Source: Lentisphaeria bacterium
GTDB lineage: Bacteria; Verrucomicrobiota; Lentisphaeria; Oligosphaerales; Oligosphaeraceae
DNA length: 11,181 nucleotides
Assembly: GCA_024405235.1 (NCBI GenBank)
Contig: JAKSPA010000031.1
Span: 1 to 11,181, forward strand
Direction: 5' to 3'
Within the stretch, counting starts at the first letter, position 1. Each line of letters starts with the position of its first letter. A model generated the notes under the pieces. The model had not been told where the DNA came from. It made no database searches and saw only the letters and a list, made by a program, of their open reading frames with translations. This document shows positions 1 through 5,591 of this stretch, piece after piece. The position numbers and the translations under genes are program-made.

Positions 1-1
1 T

Positions 2-412
2 CTTCTTGACATGCATATCCTTGTCGATAAAGACATGACCGTTGAAGACGGACATCGGCTATGCGAACAGGCCGCCGCGTTGATTCAAAGAAAGATGCCT
101 ATGGTTCTTGAAGTAATGACGCACATGGAACCGGATGACTCCGTGGACATCGTCATTGAAATAGAGAAATTGGCGAGACAGGTCAAAGGAGTCAAGGGAG
201 TACACAATATTCGTGTTCGCAATATCTTAAGTGGTTACGACGTCGATTTGCACGTATTGGTGGAACCGTCACTGAGCGTGGCGGATGGTCATGATATTTG
301 CACGCAGGGGCAGCATGATCTGACCAGGCGCCAACTGAAGATCGTGTCCGTCCTGACCCATCTTGAGCCCTATTCTCCAACGCAAGTCGGTCGAGCCATG
401 CGGGACATGTGA
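2..412 (+). CDS. Cation diffusion facilitator (CDF) transporter, C-terminal part with two tandem cytoplasmic domains (5' truncated)
   Basis: The reading frame is open to the left edge (the codons before the first ATG, at 11, read Leu-Leu-Asp), so this is the 3' end of a longer gene and ATG 11 is internal. No membrane segment remains. The visible part holds two copies of the CDF cytoplasmic dimerisation domain. The first runs from the edge through DMHILVDKDMTVEDGH to VMTHMEPDD. The second runs from GVHNIRVRN through VDLHVLVEPSLSVADGH to VLTHLEP. The histidines in GVHN, DLHV and THLEP occupy the positions of metal ligands in the CTD of the family member YiiP. CDF proteins export Zn2+, Fe2+, Mn2+ or similar ions in exchange for protons across the inner membrane, and the CTD senses metal and stabilises the dimer. 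The metal cannot be told because the membrane part is missing. The stop TGA (410-412) lies inside a 9-bp tandem repeat. Confidence 0.85.
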   Translation, partial: LLDMHILVDKDMTVEDGHRLCEQAAALIQRKMPMVLEVMTHMEPDDSVDIVIEIEKLARQVKGVKGVHNIRVRNILSGYDVDLHVLVEPSLSVADGHDICTQGQHDLTRRQLKIVSVLTHLEPYSPTQVGRAMRDM

Positions 413-428
413 GCCATGTGAGCCATGC
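393..428. repeat. 9-bp tandem repeat spanning the CDF stop codon
   Basis: Four consecutive 9-bp units are seen: GAGCCATGC (393), GGGACATGT (402), GAGCCATGT (411) and GAGCCATGC (420). The 13-mer GAGCCATGCGGGA recurs exactly at 393-405 and 420-432. The array encodes the last residues of the CDF protein (Ala-Met-Arg-Asp-Met) and its TGA stop. Another TGA in the same frame follows at 419. It looks like recent slippage expansion of a minisatellite. No function is evident. Confidence 0.8.
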
Positions 429-755
429 GGGAGTGAACATCCCACCCGTTCTTGCAAATTTTGCAAAAAGGCTCAAAAGACGGCCTATTTTGATGTCTTT
501 GGCCTTTGTGGTATATATATACGCAAAAGGGGGTCAATGCGCGTAGAGGGCCTTAGAATCGCTGTTAGGGCATGCTGCTCTTTTTTTCATGCCGTTTTTG
601 ATGTCTGCGGACACGAATTTGCGTCTTTTCATGAAAATTGACAAGAGCCGTCTTTTCATGACATAGTCGCCGTCATGCACATGGAAATGCCTTTGGTCGG
701 ACACGACCGAAATGTTCGCTATGACATGAAAAAAGCAATGGATCCGATGGTCATT
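413..755. other. Gene-free spacer between CDF gene and Ca2+ ATPase gene (convergent 3' ends)
   Basis: This 343-bp region lies between two genes that converge, so it should carry terminators rather than promoters. No convincing coding frame is seen. It contains an interrupted palindrome TTGCAAA-T-TTTGCAA (452-466), an inverted repeat AAAGAC/GTCTTT (476-481 and 495-500), an AT alternation (511-521), the 11-mer TTTTGATGTCT twice (488-498, 596-606), the 13-mer CGTCTTTTCATGA twice (622-634, 649-661), the 12-bp palindrome TTTTCATGAAAA (626-637) and a stem-loop at 692-711. No RNA gene family was recognised. Confidence 0.6.
692..711. terminator. Stem-loop near the 3' end of the Ca2+ ATPase gene
   Basis: TTTGGTCG (692-699) pairs with CGACCGAA (704-711) through eight positions with one T·G wobble, around a GACA tetraloop. 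It starts 45 bp beyond the ATPase stop codon on the minus strand, where a terminator would be expected. Neither strand has a T-run after the stem, so intrinsic termination is not assured. It may be an RNA-stabilising 3' hairpin. Confidence 0.35.
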
Positions 756-3353
756 TCAAATTCTTCGCGACAGGAGCTTTCTGATGATATCGACTGGAAT
801 CACAAGCAATGCCAGCACAAGGCTTTTCAGCCACGTGTCGCACGTCAATGGCGTCACCGCCAATGTCTTTCCGCCGAATGTGACAAAAAGATATTGGAAG
901 GCTAAAATCAAGGCCATGATTGTCACGAAAGTCATATTCCGTCCAAGCCCTTCAAATGGATTCAGATGTGTTGTTCTGGCATTGAATCCGTTGAAGGTGA
1001 TGGCCATCATGAACGTTGCAAACAGCGTCGATTTCAGATACGACTCATCGCCTGACGCGCAGACGAAATTCCTCAGCGGCGTCCAGAAGAGCAGCGCAAG
1101 ACAAAGAACCGTGATGTAGATTCCGCTTACGGCCACCTCCGTGTACATCTCCTTCGTCACGATGCTTTCGTCTCTCGGAATCGGCTTTTCATGCATGTAT
1201 TCCATTAACGGCGGCTCGCTTCCGTAGGCAATCGCGGCGAGCGTATCCATGGCGAGATTGATCATAAGCAATTGAACGACAGTCATAGGCTGTTCCATTC
1301 CGAAAATCGGTGCAATCGCACACACGAAAACCGCTGCGACATTGACGGACAGCTGGAATATAAGGAACTTGCGAATGCACTTGAACATCGTCCTTCCATA
1401 GAGAATGCCCTTCTCGATGGAAGTGAGATTGTCGTCAAGAATCGTGATGTCGCCTGCTTCCTTTGCGACTTCAGTGCCGCTGCCCATTGCAAAGCCTACA
1501 TCTGCCTTACCTAGTGCAGGCGAGTCATTTACGCCATCGCCAGTCATACCGACGACCAACTTCATCTCCTGAGCGACACGAACCAGACGGCTCTTGTCCA
1601 ACGGAAGCGCCCGCGAAACAACTCGCAATCTTGGAAGGATCGCCTTCAGTTCATCATCGCTCATCTCGCTCATTTCGAAGGATGTTATCGCAATATCATC
1701 CGATGACGATAGAAGCCCTGCTTCGCGTGCGATTGCCACCGCCGTTTCGCGACGGTCGCCTGTGACCATGACGACTTGTATGCCAGCCGCGTGAATCTCA
1801 TCGACGGCGGCTCCGACCTCCCGTCGAACATTGTCGCGAATGCTCAGAATGCACACGAGCGTCAATGCAGCCTGCTCGTCTTCTCCGTCGGCCTTCGCCA
1901 CCGCCAGAAGACGCATGGAGCGGTTCGCCTGCTCGTCAAGATATCGAGCCAAAGCCGCCTTTTCTTCAAAAGGCTTTTCGGTGCCATCAGCCGCGACATA
2001 TTTTCCGCAGCGTTCCAGAATTCGTTCGGGGGCGCCTTTCACGAAAACTCTTCTACCGTCTTTCCCGTCAATTACTACGCTAGAGCACTTCTTGTTCGAA
2101 TCAAAGGGGTTGAATGCAACCAGCCCATCTTTGGAAATCCTCTTGGCAACGCCGTTGGACAAAAGAAATTCCATCAACGCGCGGTCGGTGTTGTTGCCGC
2201 CGACAACCGAACCGCCGCCGACTTGCGAACTGTTGTTGACGCCGATGCCGCAAATCATGTCCGCCTGAAGTTTTTCGGAGACCTTCGACAACGCGTCGAA
2301 GGAGACGCTGTCTCCCGTGGCGAATTCCACGACGGAAAGCCTGCCCATGGTGATCGTGCCTGTCTTGTCGCAGAAAAGGATGCTGAGACTTCCTGATGTC
2401 TCCAGGCCGTTGATTTTTCGCACCAACACGTTGTCCTTCTCCATCTTAGGACTCTGCAGCGCCTGGAGGATGGACCTGAGCATCGGGAGCCCTTCAGGAA
2501 CCGCGCAAACGATTATCGTCACGGCGGTCGTCACGGCCGTGACGACAAGCCGCAGCCATCCCATCCAACCAGCAGGCGCATTGCCGCCAAGAACATCCGT
2601 CGCGAGGATGGTTATGATGATCACAGCGGCGCCTATATAGCCGAAAAGCGAAATCTGCTGTGCGAGGCGGCCCAGTTTCACCTGCAGCGGCGTCTCCGGC
2701 GGCGCCTCTTTCGCTGCCAGCGCCGATTGTCCGTAGATGGTCCTGTCACCGTTCACCAAGACCTTTTCGTATGCTTCGCCACTGCAGATTACGGTTCCGC
2801 GATAGACATAGTAACTATTCAGGAGATCGTTGATATTGTAGTCGGCGTTTCCGACAAGCGCTTCTTTCGGCGCCTCTTCCGATTCGCCGTTCAGAGACGC
2901 CTGGTCCACTTTCAGCGTTCCGTCAAGCAGAATGCCATCCGCGGGAATCTTGTCTCCTGCCTGCAGAAAAACGATATCGCCAACTACGACATCGGAAACA
3001 GGGATTTCGGAAATGACGCCGTCGCGAACGACCTTCGCCTTTTCCTTCGAACTCTCTTCATGCTTCAGCTGCGACGCCTTCCAAGCCTGTCTGTTTTCGA
3101 AGAAAGCGGCCACGCCATTGGCAGCCAGTATGGCTACTGGAGTGCCGAGCGCCTCGTACCATTCCACCTGACGGAAGGCCAATAGAATCAACTGAATCGC
3201 GGGAGCTACCAGCAGAATGATTATCATCGGATTCTTGAATCCTTTGAGAATCACAAACCAAAGCGATTCAGGCGGCAGATCGGTCAATGCGTTTGAACCA
3301 TGCTCTCTGCGGCTTTGCTCAACCTGCTCTTTTGTAAGTCCTGCGTATTTCAT
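756..3353 (-). CDS. P-type ATPase, probable Ca2+-exporting P2B (PMCA)-like pump
   Basis: An 865-residue, full-length P-type ATPase of the inner membrane that uses ATP to expel a divalent cation, most likely Ca2+. Seen in order: N-terminal cation-ATPase segment and first membrane pair (about 30-100), actuator loop with NGES (155-158, usually TGES), M4 motif AVPEGLP (284-290), phosphorylation site CDKTGT (Asp329), nucleotide-domain KGAPE (439-443), TGD (531-533), hinge TGDGVND (604-610) and six C-terminal membrane segments. M5 reads FQLSVNVAAVFV and M6 reads INLAMDT (Asn699, Asp703). With Glu287, these match the single Ca2+ site of P2B pumps and not the two-site SERCA type. There is no heavy-metal-binding domain and no CPC motif, which argues against Cu/Zn pumps. 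It lies 129 bp downstream of dnaA on the same strand, behind a terminator-like structure, so its transcription may be separate or attenuated. The start gives the expected N-terminus; only a poor ribosome site precedes it. Confidence 0.9.
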   Translation of the reverse strand: MKYAGLTKEQVEQSRREHGSNALTDLPPESLWFVILKGFKNPMIIILLVAPAIQLILLAFRQVEWYEALGTPVAILAANGVAAFFENRQAWKASQLKHEESSKEKAKVVRDGVISEIPVSDVVVGDIVFLQAGDKIPADGILLDGTLKVDQASLNGESEEAPKEALVGNADYNINDLLNSYYVYRGTVICSGEAYEKVLVNGDRTIYGQSALAAKEAPPETPLQVKLGRLAQQISLFGYIGAAVIIITILATDVLGGNAPAGWMGWLRLVVTAVTTAVTIIVCAVPEGLPMLRSILQALQSPKMEKDNVLVRKINGLETSGSLSILFCDKTGTITMGRLSVVEFATGDSVSFDALSKVSEKLQADMICGIGVNNSSQVGGGSVVGGNNTDRALMEFLLSNGVAKRISKDGLVAFNPFDSNKKCSSVVIDGKDGRRVFVKGAPERILERCGKYVAADGTEKPFEEKAALARYLDEQANRSMRLLAVAKADGEDEQAALTLVCILSIRDNVRREVGAAVDEIHAAGIQVVMVTGDRRETAVAIAREAGLLSSSDDIAITSFEMSEMSDDELKAILPRLRVVSRALPLDKSRLVRVAQEMKLVVGMTGDGVNDSPALGKADVGFAMGSGTEVAKEAGDITILDDNLTSIEKGILYGRTMFKCIRKFLIFQLSVNVAAVFVCAIAPIFGMEQPMTVVQLLMINLAMDTLAAIAYGSEPPLMEYMHEKPIPRDESIVTKEMYTEVAVSGIYITVLCLALLFWTPLRNFVCASGDESYLKSTLFATFMMAITFNGFNARTTHLNPFEGLGRNMTFVTIMALILAFQYLFVTFGGKTLAVTPLTCDTWLKSLVLALLVIPVDIIRKLLSRRI

Positions 3354-3365
3354 GCCTTTGTTCAG

Positions 3366-3428
3366 AAAAAAGGAAAAAGGGACGTTTCAGGCTGATCCAT
3401 GAAACGGCCTCAAGCCCAAAGTCCCTTT
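3366..3428 (-). terminator. Branched terminator-like structure between dnaA and the Ca2+ ATPase gene
   Basis: Outer stem AAAGGGAC (3376-3383) pairs perfectly with GTCCCTTT (3421-3428). Inside it are a hairpin GTTTCAGG/CCATGAAAC (3384-3405, one bulged A, five-base loop) and a small GGC/GCC hairpin (3406-3416), so the whole folds as a three-way junction. On the minus strand the closing arm runs into a T-rich tract (3366-3378, TTTTTCCTTTTTT). This fits an intrinsic terminator for dnaA. Because it ends only about 12 bp before the ATPase start codon, it could instead act as an attenuator in that gene's leader. Confidence 0.65.
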
Positions 3429-3434
3429 GTTCTC

Positions 3435-3449
3435 CCGCGTTCTTCGCGG
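3435..3449. other. GC-rich hairpin in the dnaA-ATPase spacer
   Basis: CCGCG (3435-3439) and CGCGG (3445-3449) form a perfect 5-bp stem with the loop TTCTT. No T-run follows on either strand, so it is not itself a terminator. It sits just ahead of the branched structure on the minus-strand transcript and could be part of the same leader or 3' UTR fold. Confidence 0.4.
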
Positions 3450-3459
3450 AATTCATTTG

Positions 3460-3480
3460 AAAAACTGCCCCAAAAGCGGC
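3460..3480 (-). terminator. Weak hairpin with T-run directly after dnaA
   Basis: On the minus strand, two bases past the dnaA stop, GCCGC and GGGGC (3476-3480 and 3467-3471) can pair around a TTTT loop with one G·G mismatch, followed by AGTTTTTC. It has the outline of an intrinsic terminator, but the stem is short and imperfect. The branched structure further downstream is the stronger candidate. Confidence 0.3.
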
Positions 3481-3482
3481 TG

Positions 3483-4913
3483 TTATGCATTCTCGAATAT
3501 CTTTCGCTCCAAATCCGCTATTTCCGCACGGAAATCCTCAGAGGAACTTATCTTCTTCTCGACGACGGAGATTGAATGGAGAACGGTCGGATGACTCTTG
3601 TCAAAGCCCGCGGCGATCTCGGGAAGCGATTTTTCGGTCAGCTTGCGGGAAAGATACATGGCAATCTGACGCGGCATCGTGATTTCGCTCTGGCGCCCCT
3701 TGCCCTTGAGGTCCTGGATGCGGACATCGTAGCGGTGGGCCACGAATTCCAGAATGCGATTGACGGTCAGCTGCATTGCAGCATCGACCTCGAACTTATT
3801 GCCTACTACCTTGTCAACCAAAGACTTGCTGACTTCTTCATAGTTCTGGAGCGGAACCATGTCCAAGTAGGCCTGCAACGTCAAAAGCGATCCTTCGAGA
3901 TTACGGACGTTGCTCTTGATGCGCTGCGCAAGATATTCGAGAATGTCGTTGGGAAGCTTCCGCGTGAAGGAGTGCTGCTTCTCCTCGAGAATCGCGACGC
4001 GCGTCTGAAGGTCGGGAGGCGTGATGTCCACCGTGAGACCAGATTCGAAACGCGACACAAGACGCTTTTCAAGGCCCGGAGTGACCTGCGGCAGTCTGTC
4101 AGACTCGCAGACGATCTGCTTGTGGCTGTTGTCACGTTCGTGGACGGTGTGGAAGAACTCCTCCTGCATGCCTTCGCGACCGCCGAAGAACTGAACGTCG
4201 TCAATCAATAGAACATCGACACGACGGAAACGCTGACGGAATTCCGCCATACGCTGAGTGCCGCCGGCGCGGACTGCCTCTATATATAGGTTTCCAAACT
4301 GCTCGCTTGTAAGATATACGACGACTTTGTGAGGATCACGCTCGACGACATCGCGCGCGATCGCCTGTAGAAGATGCGTCTTGCCAAGACCGCTCGGACC
4401 ATGTATGAAAAGCGGATTCTTGCTCTCGCCTGGATGAGCGGCGACTTCGCGGCAGCTGTTGTACGCGAAACGCGTGTTGCCGCCGACGACAAAACTGTCA
4501 AAGGTGAATAGCTTGTTGAGGGTGTTCAGCGTCTCCTTGCGCTGCGCAAGATCGTCGCTTGTAATCGAACGCTTCTGCTCAGACGCTTCAATCGATGCGA
4601 CATTCGCGGCAGACGACGGCTCTTTGCTGGCCTCGGGGGCGTCTTCCTGAGCGCGTTCCACAAAGACCACTTCGCGGAAATGCCCCGTCAATTCCGTCAG
4701 GACTCGCTCGACTGACTCGCGGTAGTTGTCCTTCGCCCAATCGATGAACGAATTCGGCGGGAAGCCCAGAAGGAACTTGTCGTCATCCATGGAAACAGGA
4801 ATGACCACGCCCGGAGCAAACCACATCTGAACGACGTTCGCTGTAAGGCGCTCCTTCAGTCCCTCGAGACATTGAGACCACAATATTGAGATGTTGGAAT
4901 CGAAATTTGGCAT
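3483..4913 (-). CDS. dnaA: Chromosomal replication initiator protein DnaA
   Basis: A 476-residue protein, normal length for DnaA, the AAA+ ATPase that binds DnaA boxes at oriC, melts the origin and recruits helicase. Domain I spans about 8-80 (WSQCLEGLKERL, MWFAPG). Domain II is a short variable linker to about 125. Domain III has Walker A GPSGLGKTH (172-180), Walker B LLIDD (235-239), the QFF segment and EEFFHT, the arginine-finger region EKRLVSRFESGL and sensor II RNLEG (337-341). Domain IV begins near 380 with helix-turn-helix MPRQIAMYLSRKL and SLPEI. Residues aligned with E. coli Arg399, Leu422, Pro423 and His434 are kept (Arg407, Leu430, Pro431, His441). The loop reads GFDKSHPTVLH instead of AFGGRDHTTVLH: one residue shorter, with Ser440 for Asp433 and Pro442 for Thr435. 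It is transcribed away from an AT-rich spacer. dnaN, recF and gyrB are not adjacent. Confidence 0.97.
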   Translation of the reverse strand: MPNFDSNISILWSQCLEGLKERLTANVVQMWFAPGVVIPVSMDDDKFLLGFPPNSFIDWAKDNYRESVERVLTELTGHFREVVFVERAQEDAPEASKEPSSAANVASIEASEQKRSITSDDLAQRKETLNTLNKLFTFDSFVVGGNTRFAYNSCREVAAHPGESKNPLFIHGPSGLGKTHLLQAIARDVVERDPHKVVVYLTSEQFGNLYIEAVRAGGTQRMAEFRQRFRRVDVLLIDDVQFFGGREGMQEEFFHTVHERDNSHKQIVCESDRLPQVTPGLEKRLVSRFESGLTVDITPPDLQTRVAILEEKQHSFTRKLPNDILEYLAQRIKSNVRNLEGSLLTLQAYLDMVPLQNYEEVSKSLVDKVVGNKFEVDAAMQLTVNRILEFVAHRYDVRIQDLKGKGRQSEITMPRQIAMYLSRKLTEKSLPEIAAGFDKSHPTVLHSISVVEKKISSSEDFRAEIADLERKIFENA

Positions 4914-4925
4914 GACTAGACTTTT

Positions 4926-5051
4926 CCGCCAAAGCCTTTGTCTTTCTCCAATCCAATTACAGAATTGTTTTGTGACCTGCCCCCTCCCCTCGTGTCAGTG
5001 AGACAGACACTTTGAATTGAACGGAGAGAAAAGACTCCACTGCTTTGGCGG
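4926..5051. repeat. 10-bp inverted repeat flanking the proximal dnaA upstream region
   Basis: CCGCCAAAGC (4926-4935) and its exact reverse complement GCTTTGGCGG (5042-5051) lie 106 bp apart just upstream of dnaA. They could be paired operator half-sites for looping, or the base of a long RNA stem in the dnaA leader. A chance match is not excluded. Confidence 0.3.
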
Positions 5052-5099
5052 GACTCCAAAAGTAAACCTTCTTTCCAATTTGGCAAACCGTTCATGCCA

Positions 5100-5190
5100 T
5101 TTTTTTTATTTTTCAACGCCTTTTTTATTCATAAACCCTTGATTTGGCATTCTAGAAAGATTTTTTTTATACAAGAAACCCTTTTTTTCG
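5100..5190. other. T-tract cluster, possible DNA unwinding element
   Basis: Five T-runs of 5-8 bases fall within 90 bp, all on the plus strand, and the 9-mer TTTTTTATT occurs twice (5102-5110, 5121-5129). T-rich strand-biased tracts next to initiator sites are typical of bacterial unwinding elements. The assignment rests only on composition and place. Confidence 0.35.
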
Positions 5191-5288
5191 GAAAAATGGC
5201 ATGGATTTTGCAAAACACTCCTTTTTGAGGGAAAACCAAAGATTTAAATTAACAGCATAACTTATTGAAGAAATGGAAAGATGCAGTT

Positions 5289-5319
5289 TTATTTACAACG
5301 AATTTACAGGTTATGTACA
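5289..5319 (+). repeat. Three DnaA-box-like sites phased at 11 bp
   Basis: The heptamers ATTTACA (5291-5297), ATTTACA (5302-5308) and ATGTACA (5313-5319) lie in the same orientation at exact 11-bp intervals. The first and third, in full 9-mer form, read TTATTTACA and TTATGTACA, each one base from the classical TTATNCACA (T instead of C at position 6). The middle one reads GAATTTACA. The spacing is about one helical turn, as in direct-repeat arrays bound cooperatively by initiators. A weaker TTTTCAC follows at 5321-5327. Confidence 0.45.
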
Positions 5320-5371
5320 GTTTTCACGCCATAATGCTAATTTTTTTATGCCTTACATATATTCTATGCTT

Positions 5372-5387
5372 TTTCGAAATTTCGAAA
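5372..5387. promoter_or_regulatory. Perfect 16-bp palindrome TTTCGAAATTTCGAAA
   Basis: The site is a perfect palindrome and at the same time two tandem copies of the 8-bp palindrome TTTCGAAA. It lies in the AT-rich spacer about 50 bp from the phased heptamers. It has the size and symmetry of an operator or centromere-type site, but it matches no consensus known to me (it differs from parS and from the Bacillus LexA box). Confidence 0.4.
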
Positions 5388-5474
5388 TGTGAAATCTTGG
5401 GTTTTCTTGCCTTGTGCCAATCATACCGTGAGCCATTTAGATATTATAGTACTAGATTACGAAAAGACGCGAAA

Positions 5475-5508
5475 GAATGCCATGTGCAAGCCACGGCGCG
5501 AGGCATTC
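5475..5508 (+). other. Stem-loop in the leader of the PaaK-family gene
   Basis: GAATGCC (5475-5481) pairs with GGCATTC (5502-5508) around a 20-base loop, which may hold a small inner GTG/CAC hairpin. It lies 84-117 bp before the PaaK-family start codon on the coding strand. It could be structured leader RNA or a protein-binding dyad. No known riboswitch was recognised. Confidence 0.35.
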
Positions 5509-5544
5509 GAACGGCGACTTTACCGAGAAAACATGAACTGATGC

Positions 5545-5563
5545 CGCAATGACTTCCATTGCG
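5545..5563 (+). other. Hairpin followed by an A-run just upstream of the PaaK-family gene
   Basis: CGCAATG (5545-5551) and CATTGCG (5557-5563) form a perfect 7-bp stem with the loop ACTTC, ending 28 bases before ATG 5592. It is followed by CAAAAAAATACAC, so it is not a terminator for the coding strand. It contains an in-frame TTG at 5559, which argues against using that TTG as the start. Confidence 0.4.
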
Positions 5564-5591
5564 CAAAAAAATACACAAAGAACACACAATT

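Larger units (their letters stand above)
4914..5591. other. AT-rich spacer upstream of dnaA, candidate replication origin
   Basis: This 678-bp gene-free region separates dnaA (minus strand) from the divergent plus-strand genes. Hand count gives about 86 G/C in 5101-5400 (about 29%), far below the flanking genes. It contains T-tracts of 5-8 bases, all on the plus strand (5100-5107, 5109-5113, 5121-5126, 5161-5168, 5182-5188, 5222-5226, 5341-5347), which could form an unwinding element. It also holds three phased heptamers at 5291-5319, a near-box TTATTCATA (5125-5133), a 16-bp palindrome at 5372-5387, ATTTGGCA three times, and two hairpins in the leader of the right-hand gene. Position beside dnaA, low GC and divergent transcription support an origin. 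No perfect TTATNCACA was found by eye, and G/C counts on sample lines left and right show no clear skew switch, so the call is tentative. Confidence 0.45.

Noticed and set aside
363..641. Cys-rich 92-codon frame (TTG start) overlapping the CDF 3' end
   Set aside because: Its Cys-Glu-Pro repeats simply translate the 9-bp DNA repeat in another frame. It overlaps a real gene, starts with TTG and has no ribosome site.
1776..2396. 206-codon frame antisense to the Ca2+ ATPase
   Set aside because: Shadow of a gene with clear family motifs on the other strand; no recognisable domain.
4982..4989. KOPS-like octamer GGGGAGGG on the minus strand near dnaA
   Set aside because: About one match to the degenerate E. 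coli motif is expected by chance in a window of this size, and the motif of this FtsK is unknown.
4916..5116. 66-codon minus-strand frame just upstream of dnaA
   Set aside because: No family resemblance, low-complexity start in a T-tract, ends against the dnaA start. Probably leader DNA.
5443..5448. Perfect TATAAT on the minus strand as a dnaA promoter
   Set aside because: No acceptable -35 at 16-19 bp, and it would imply a leader of about 530 bases. Likely chance in AT-rich DNA.
5438..5461. TAG triplets in register (5438, 5447, 5453) resembling a DnaA-trio
   Set aside because: Only three of the triplets fit and there is no adjacent GC cluster and DnaA box in the required arrangement.
5265..5552. 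95-codon plus-strand frame (TTG start) with a hydrophobic stretch in the AT-rich spacer
   Set aside because: Hydrophobicity follows from AT-rich codons. It begins with TTG without a ribosome site and covers the phased repeats and palindrome, so a non-coding reading is better. A small membrane protein is not fully excluded.
5559..5591. TTG 5559 as start of the PaaK-family gene
   Set aside because: Would add 11 basic residues beyond the family N-terminus, and it lies in a hairpin arm. ATG 5592 gives the usual length.
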